The notes under the pieces were generated by a model. The model ran no database searches. It was not told where the DNA came from and saw nothing but the letters and a program-made list of their open reading frames with translations. A DNA stretch of 64,000 bases, from assembly GCA_951812575.1 (NCBI GenBank), contig OX638322.1:646850-710849 (forward strand), in the 5' to 3' direction. Numbering within the stretch: the stretch's first letter is position 1; each line of letters begins with the position of its first letter. This stretch comes from Candidatus Binatia bacterium (GTDB lineage: Bacteria > Desulfobacterota > Binatia > Bin18). Of the stretch, positions 58,969-64,000 are shown one piece after another. Made by a program: the position numbers and the translations under genes.

Positions 58969-61900
58969 ATGACTGCTCGTCGGAAACACCATCAGGGACA
59001 ACTGAGAAAAGCATTCGGCTGTGTCATCGTTCTCCTGACGATTTTCCTGCTGAGCTGGAACCTTGCCGGTGGCAATACACCGGCACTGTATCTTCATCCC
59101 TTACATCAGCCCAACACCCTTGCTCCGGCAAGTGAACCACTAGAGGTTGACCCGGACCCACGCGTGACAGCGTTAGCCGAGCGTCTCAGCCAGCATCTGG
59201 CCAGCCTCCAAACGGCTGCGCCATTCACCCCGCCTCCCCAGCTTACTCCCGAGCAAAGCCAAGCTCTGTCCGAGCTTGAGACTCGTTGCCCAGGTGAAGT
59301 TTCAGTAGTCCTCCGCCCCGTGGCCGGTACGCCGCGTCAGATTAAAGGCGCGGTACTCCAGCAGGCCCATGTGGGTGCGGGCAGTGATTCGCAGCTCACG
59401 ACCGCTCGGACGTTTCTCCATACGTATTGCGACCTGTTGCGCCTTGAGGACCCGAACGCCGAACTTGTCCTGGTCCATCGGCACACCGACGAGCTTGGTC
59501 GAACACATCTGCGTTTTCGCCAGCAGTATCAAGGTGTGCCCGTCTGGCCGGCCGATATTATCGTACACCTCAGCCCGGATGGATACGTCGATGTGGTGAA
59601 TGGGGCGTTCGTGCCCACACCAAAAGAGCTCAGCACGATTCCGGTAATCAACGAAACGACCGCGGTCGAGTACGCCCGCACCGCGCTGCCGGACGGGGCG
59701 GAAGCCGAGGTCACCACCTCCGAACTCATCATCTATGCGCCGGGCGACACCCCGCCTCGGCTGGCCTGGAAGCTGGAGTTGGCCATCGATGTGACTGCCC
59801 ATTGGGTGGTGGTCATCGATGCCGTCAACGGAGACGAACTGACTACCTATAGCCAGATCATGCACGATCATGTTGACCAGCATATTGTGGCAAATGATGT
59901 GGAGGATCTGTTCGGCGATCCCCGGGACCTTCATGTGTGGCAGGAAGACGAAAACCTTTTCTGGATGATTGATACCAGCAAGCTGATGTTTGTTCCCAAC
60001 TTGGGCATCAACAGCGAGCGTGGCGTTATCCGGATTCTTGATGCGGAGAACGAGCCACCACTACCGGAAGACATTTCTGAGGGGATCGAGATACCTCGCT
60101 CTATTGAGGTTGCCAATTCGCAACAGCAAGACGAAGGCTGGGATCCTAACGCGGTCAGCGCTGCCTACAACCTATCTGAGGTCTACGACTATTATTTGGA
60201 GCAGCATGAACGTAACTCATTTGACGGTCGGGGTGCGTCGATTACCGCGATTGTCCGTTTTAGTCAGGACTTCGCGAACGCGTTCTGGCATCCCGGCCTG
60301 AATCTGTTGGCGTTTGGCGATGCCCTGCCATTTGCCGGGGCCCTCGATGTTGTCGGCCACGAACTGACTCACGGTGTCATCACCCACTCGGCGAATCTGG
60401 TCTATCAAGATCAGCCGGGCGCGCTGAATGAGGCGTTTGCCGACATCTTTGGCGAAATGATTGAGGCCCGGACCGAGGGCGAGCCGGACTGGCTTGTTGG
60501 TACAAGGCTTATTCCAGAGCTTGGCACACCGATACGCAATATGATGAACCCCGCCGCTGTCACTTTCCAACTCAGAGAAGGGGGTCGCCGCCGACCGTAT
60601 CCGACCAAAATGAGCGAGTATGTCGATCCGCTAGTGGAGTTTGACAATGGGGGCGTGCACATTAATAGCAGCATTATCAACCGAGCCTTTTATCTGCTCG
60701 CGGAGGGTCTTGAAGGCGCCATTGGCCCGCGCGACGCCGAGCGCATTTTCTACCGCGCGCTGACTGTCCATTTGTTCCAATATTCGCAGTTTATTGATGC
60801 CCGTCTGGCCTGTATTCAGGCTGCGGAAGAACTCTTTGGTTCGGAGTCAGACCAAGCCCAAAAAGTGGCCGAGGCGTTTGATGTCGTCGAAATTTTTGAT
60901 GCGGCTCCTACGCCGTCACCGCAACGGGTTCCCGTCTTTCCAGGACCGGATGCCAGCCTCTTTGTGTATCAGGACGTCGTTGGTACGTTCCGGCTGGGAC
61001 GGCGGGAAGAAGCCCAAGGCGATGGGGTGCAGGGTGTCCAGTTCGCCGATGCTGTTGTGGCCACAGCACGCCCCTCCGTCTCCCGCGATGGTGAGCTCGC
61101 AGTCTTTGTCAATGCCGACAATGATCTCTGCTCCATTCGAACCGATGGCGCAGGAGAAGAATGCCTCGGACTTCCTGACCAGGACCGGCCCATCCACATC
61201 TATTCCGTTGCTATATCACCCGATGGCCGCTTGCTCGGATTCATTTTCCTGGACGAGTTGGGCGAACCGGATAACAGAATCAATACGATCGATTTGGCAA
61301 CTGGCGAGCAGCGAACCTATGAGCTGAAGGCTCCGTCCCTCGATGGTCCCGCAATAGATACCATCCTGCACGCCAGGACCCTGGATTTCACCCTTGACGG
61401 ACAGTGGATGGTCTACGACGCTCTCAATGCGGTCCCCTTCGCAGACGGCTCTCAGGAGCTGTGGAGCGTGTACGCCTTGAACCTGGACACAGGCAGAAAT
61501 TTGGCACTGCTTTCCCCCGAGTCCGGTTTCCAGATTGCCTTTCCCGCCCTGAGCCAGACCAGCGACAATTTTCTGACCTTTGATGTCTTTGATGAGTCCC
61601 GAAGTCAGTCAACCGTCTATACTGCCAATCTGCATACCGGAGAGCTGTCGCCGATTGCGACCGTGGAAGACGGCTTTGGCGCGCCCGGTTTTACTGGTGA
61701 CGATTCGGCACTAGTATTTTCCCAGCGCGACCCGCGCGTGTCAACTGGATTCTCCCTGGTCAGACAACCGCTGCAAGCCGATCACATGACCCCCCAGGGT
61801 CAACCATCAATTTGGTTGGGGAACGCCGATTTTGGCGTGATCTACCGCCGGGCGGGCCGACATGCCGGCTTAACCGGCGTATTAGAGAATCCACTCACGG

Positions 61901-63297
61901 GCTCGTTCCAGAGCGGGATCGGGCTGTTCTCCGGCTGGGCATGTCTCACCGGACCAAGGGGAGAACCTCCTTCCCCCTCCGTACCCGAAGCTGCCGAGCG
62001 GTATTTTTATGACGCACTTGAGCACAAAGAGTCATCGGTAGACGACCGGGGGAACTGGTGGGCTCGGACCGGCTCAACGAACGGAACGAACATCACGGGC
62101 CAGACAACCGTCCAGGAAGTTGTTGACCAAGTCCGACGTTTCACGATTTCTTACGTGGACGACGATGGGTACGATCGAACAGAGTTTTACGAGATGATTC
62201 TGGGGGCAAGCGGGATATTCACTATCGACATCGGGAACGTACGGCTGAGCTGGCCCATTACCGGTTTGTCAAAAAGCACCCTGCCGCTGCCACCGCGCAG
62301 CCCGGTGGGAACGGTTATCCCGCCACGGATCACCATCGATGTCGTGCCAGGTGCGTTCGTGAGAAATCAGGACGGTTCCCCCTGGGTGCCAGTTCCGCTC
62401 ACCCAGACCATGCATGAGCTGGGCCGGGACATGTATGTGGTGAACATCTTGAGGCCATATATTCCGGGTCGTCTCGAAGTATCCAGAGTAGAGATTGAAA
62501 TTAACGGGACGACCCGCCTTCCGGCTGCGTATGGGACCGAGCGGCGGGACACGAACGGCGTGTGCGGCGATAGCGATAACGGCTTTGGCCTGCTGTTCAA
62601 CTGGAATCGGCTGGGCGACGGTACGCATACGGTGCGCGCCTTGGCCGATGGGGTAGAGTTCGGCAGAACCACGTTTACGGTGACAACCCTGGGAACAGAG
62701 TTTCTGCGGGGCGTGGAAGGAATGTGTACGGTGAACGATTTTCCGACACGGGATGAGACAGTGAATCTACACTGGCAGGAGTCCATGCAGAACTTTGTGA
62801 TTGCTGACTACCAGCCCCCATCCGATCCGGTGCAAACGGCAAACGCGGCGGTTACGCGAACTGATGGTCTGTCTGGTATATTGGAGAATCCATTCTCGGG
62901 CTCATTCCAGAGCGGGATTGGGTTGTTCTCCGGCTGGGTGTGTGACGCCTCACAGGTCGAGATCGAGATTGATGGAGACCCGACTTTGACTTTTATGGCC
63001 GGCTATGGGACCAACCGTATCGACACGACGGGTGTCTGTGGTGATAGCAATAACGGCTTCGGTCTGCTGTTCAACTGGAATCTGCTGGGCGACGGTACGC
63101 ATACAGTGCGCGCCCTGGCCGATGGGGTGGAGTTCGACCGCGCCACGTTTACGGTGACAACCCTGGGGAAAGAGTTGGTGCGGGACGTGGAAGGGACGTG
63201 TGTGGTACCCAACTTTCCGACGCAGGGCGAGACGGTGACGCTGGGATGGCAGGAGTCCATGCAGAACTTTGTGATTACCGACTACCAGCCTCAGTAA
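58969..63297 (+). CDS. M4 (thermolysin-like) metallopeptidase with propeptide, propeller and duplicated C-terminal domains
   Basis: 1442 residues. A hydrophobic signal segment (VIVLLTIFLLSWNLAGG) is followed by an FTP/PepSY propeptide (~70-300). The catalytic domain (~385-650) has His464-Glu465-x2-His468 in VVGHELTHGV, Glu488 in ALNEAFAD exactly 20 residues after the second His as in thermolysin, and His564 in DNGGVHINSSI. Residues ~650-965 resemble a PD40/TolB-type propeller (SVSRDGELAVFVNADNDL, AISPDGRLLGF). The end holds two copies of an LENPxxGSFQSGIGLFSGW...NGFGLLFNWNxLGDG...TFTVTTLG domain; the first is split by an inserted ~175 residues. The protein is secreted and probably self-processing. 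Zn and catalytic residues are complete, so it should be active. Confidence 0.92.
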   Translation: MTARRKHHQGQLRKAFGCVIVLLTIFLLSWNLAGGNTPALYLHPLHQPNTLAPASEPLEVDPDPRVTALAERLSQHLASLQTAAPFTPPPQLTPEQSQALSELETRCPGEVSVVLRPVAGTPRQIKGAVLQQAHVGAGSDSQLTTARTFLHTYCDLLRLEDPNAELVLVHRHTDELGRTHLRFRQQYQGVPVWPADIIVHLSPDGYVDVVNGAFVPTPKELSTIPVINETTAVEYARTALPDGAEAEVTTSELIIYAPGDTPPRLAWKLELAIDVTAHWVVVIDAVNGDELTTYSQIMHDHVDQHIVANDVEDLFGDPRDLHVWQEDENLFWMIDTSKLMFVPNLGINSERGVIRILDAENEPPLPEDISEGIEIPRSIEVANSQQQDEGWDPNAVSAAYNLSEVYDYYLEQHERNSFDGRGASITAIVRFSQDFANAFWHPGLNLLAFGDALPFAGALDVVGHELTHGVITHSANLVYQDQPGALNEAFADIFGEMIEARTEGEPDWLVGTRLIPELGTPIRNMMNPAAVTFQLREGGRRRPYPTKMSEYVDPLVEFDNGGVHINSSIINRAFYLLAEGLEGAIGPRDAERIFYRALTVHLFQYSQFIDARLACIQAAEELFGSESDQAQKVAEAFDVVEIFDAAPTPSPQRVPVFPGPDASLFVYQDVVGTFRLGRREEAQGDGVQGVQFADAVVATARPSVSRDGELAVFVNADNDLCSIRTDGAGEECLGLPDQDRPIHIYSVAISPDGRLLGFIFLDELGEPDNRINTIDLATGEQRTYELKAPSLDGPAIDTILHARTLDFTLDGQWMVYDALNAVPFADGSQELWSVYALNLDTGRNLALLSPESGFQIAFPALSQTSDNFLTFDVFDESRSQSTVYTANLHTGELSPIATVEDGFGAPGFTGDDSALVFSQRDPRVSTGFSLVRQPLQADHMTPQGQPSIWLGNADFGVIYRRAGRHAGLTGVLENPLTGSFQSGIGLFSGWACLTGPRGEPPSPSVPEAAERYFYDALEHKESSVDDRGNWWARTGSTNGTNITGQTTVQEVVDQVRRFTISYVDDDGYDRTEFYEMILGASGIFTIDIGNVRLSWPITGLSKSTLPLPPRSPVGTVIPPRITIDVVPGAFVRNQDGSPWVPVPLTQTMHELGRDMYVVNILRPYIPGRLEVSRVEIEINGTTRLPAAYGTERRDTNGVCGDSDNGFGLLFNWNRLGDGTHTVRALADGVEFGRTTFTVTTLGTEFLRGVEGMCTVNDFPTRDETVNLHWQESMQNFVIADYQPPSDPVQTANAAVTRTDGLSGILENPFSGSFQSGIGLFSGWVCDASQVEIEIDGDPTLTFMAGYGTNRIDTTGVCGDSNNGFGLLFNWNLLGDGTHTVRALADGVEFDRATFTVTTLGKELVRDVEGTCVVPNFPTQGETVTLGWQESMQNFVITDYQPQ
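61867..62815 (+). repeat. C-terminal repeat copy 1, split by an insertion
   Basis: Encodes LTGVLENPLTGSFQSGIGLFSGWACLTG (about 61869-61953), then ~530 bases of unrelated coding sequence, then VSRVEIEINGTTRLPAAYGTERRDT to the NFVIADYQPP end (about 62484-62815). Compared with copy 2, the break falls right after the first ~28 residues. The insertion has no homology to the repeat and contains SYVDDDGYDR and VGTVIPPRITIDVVPGAF. Confidence 0.75.
62863..63294 (+). repeat. C-terminal repeat copy 2, intact
   Basis: Encodes LSGILENPFSGSFQSGIGLFSGWVCDASQVEIEIDG through CGDSNNGFGLLFNWNLLGDGTHTVRALADGVEFDR to NFVITDYQPQ and the stop. Many stretches are identical to copy 1 (such as SIGLFSGW and DGTHTVRALADGVEF), pointing to a recent internal duplication. 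Confidence 0.8.
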
Positions 63298-63447
63298 AGG
63301 CTTCGGTGCTGCCACGCCTCGGCTAAAATTATCGCAACCCGCTCCCCTGTCCTGTCTGGGGCTATTTCATTTCCAATTAAGAGTAGAGATTGGCGGTTGA
63401 CAGCCATGTCTCCACTCCTTGCACGGCCAGCATCTCGCGTAACCCCC

Positions 63448-64000
63448 CTACAGATCAATCGGCAGTTCAAGGTATTCGTGATAGATAAAGTCACGGTGTT
63501 CGAGCAATATCGGCTTCACCGCGGCTTGCACCACAGGATCGGTATTAGTGTACATGGTCCGAAAGGGGGCCGGCATCGGGCATAGCTCGTGCGGCAGCGG
63601 TTGGATGAGCGCGGCAAACGTAGACCAGTAAATGTCGAGTGCAGACAACTGATTGCCGATAAAAAACCGACTGCCATTGTTGTGCTGCTGTTCCAAGCGG
63701 GAGCCGAGCGCCGTCACAATACTGGCCACCTGGGCCGGCGCGGCCTCGGCTTCTTCCCGAGTATAGCCGTATTTATTCCCCAGATGCGTGGCAAAGGCCC
63801 GCGCTGAGTCGTCCGCGTCCGGGTTGGTCAGGACCGCGTGGAGCAACATCAGGCGTTTGGCCCAGCCATAGCCATGCTCGCCGCACAGCTCGTTGCAATA
63901 GCCGAACATCAGCATCCGATCCTCGATATTGTCTGGTATCAGGGCAGGAGTCGGTTCAAGGCGCTCGGCCAAAAAGAGCTGCTCTATCCAGGTTGAGCGC
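63448..64000 (-). CDS. GST-like protein, C-terminal part (cut by window edge)
   Basis: The frame is open from the right edge (RSTWIEQLFLAERLEP visible before the first internal start) to a stop at 63448, so the N-terminal thioredoxin domain lies outside. The visible ~180 residues form the helical C-terminal domain of a glutathione S-transferase-like protein: PALIPDNIEDRMLMFGYCNELCGEHGYGWAKRLMLLHAVL, NNGSRFFIGNQLSALDIYWSTFAALIQPLP (the SALDIYW helix is the GST N-capping region) and PFRTMYTNTDP. Role presumably detoxification or thiol transfer; cannot be refined without the N-terminus. A TTG at 63972 is an internal start only. Confidence 0.75.
   Translation of the reverse strand, partial: RSTWIEQLFLAERLEPTPALIPDNIEDRMLMFGYCNELCGEHGYGWAKRLMLLHAVLTNPDADDSARAFATHLGNKYGYTREEAEAAPAQVASIVTALGSRLEQQHNNGSRFFIGNQLSALDIYWSTFAALIQPLPHELCPMPAPFRTMYTNTDPVVQAAVKPILLEHRDFIYHEYLELPIDL

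Overview
The window looks like a chromosomal stretch from an uncultured Gram-negative (diderm) bacterium with moderately high GC. Envelope genes (a fused LptF/LptG permease, a KdsD-type isomerase, an MsbA-like ABC exporter, lipoproteins) indicate an outer membrane. The mix of a XoxF-type PQQ dehydrogenase, a toluene/alkene monooxygenase, acyl-CoA enzymes, ceramide synthesis and many amidohydrolase/cyclase-type genes recalls Binatota, Tectomicrobia or other former deltaproteobacterial lineages. That placement is inference; there is no rRNA or other marker to settle it.

Layout. 1-6.5 kb: the 5' end of a PQQ alcohol dehydrogenase running off the left edge, small-molecule catabolic genes (cyclase family, amidohydrolase, VOC), a membrane di-iron hydroxylase, an NrtS-like nitrate transporter and an AhpD-like protein interrupted by an in-frame TGA that is best read as selenocysteine. 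6.5-15.7 kb: a lipid locus holding the three core enzymes of bacterial ceramide synthesis (ceramide synthase, serine palmitoyltransferase, ceramide reductase), a desaturase, and an operon of a CDP-alcohol phosphatidyltransferase, a lipid kinase and a Tam41-like cytidylyltransferase. Together they could convert ceramide to ceramide-phosphate, CDP-ceramide and a phosphosphingolipid. 15.7-33 kb: a dead HtrA-like protein, two nucleotidyltransferases, a second CDP-alcohol transferase, an ABC exporter, an unusual GT8/methyltransferase/ELM1 fusion, a 2OG oxygenase, a GT4 transferase, the LptF-LptG fusion and an exported isoaspartyl methyltransferase. This is largely envelope lipid and glycan biology.

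33-41.5 kb: UvrB, a CBS-less KdsD, an enoyl-CoA hydratase, then a defence pocket. It contains a MazF-type toxin-antitoxin pair, a short catalytically dead Argonaute in operon with an AAA ATPase, and two remnants of what looks like a DNA methyltransferase C-terminus. 41.5-50.6 kb: one long minus-strand run encoding a T4MO-type di-iron monooxygenase in the order A-B-E-C-D without a reductase, an MFS carrier, a MaoC hydratase, an MBL hydrolase, a cobalamin adenosyltransferase and GTP-dependent PEP carboxykinase. The grouping would fit oxidation of a hydrocarbon and feeding of its carbon into a B12-dependent acyl-CoA route and gluconeogenesis.

50.8-64 kb: a PAS-PAS-receiver protein without an ATPase domain, FolK, L-2-hydroxyglutarate oxidase, a MATE exporter, a DUF3445/HODM protein, a CinA-type deamidase, an orphan protease propeptide, a 1442-residue M4 metallopeptidase with a propeptide, a propeptide-related propeller and duplicated C-terminal domains, and a GST-like protein cut by the right edge.
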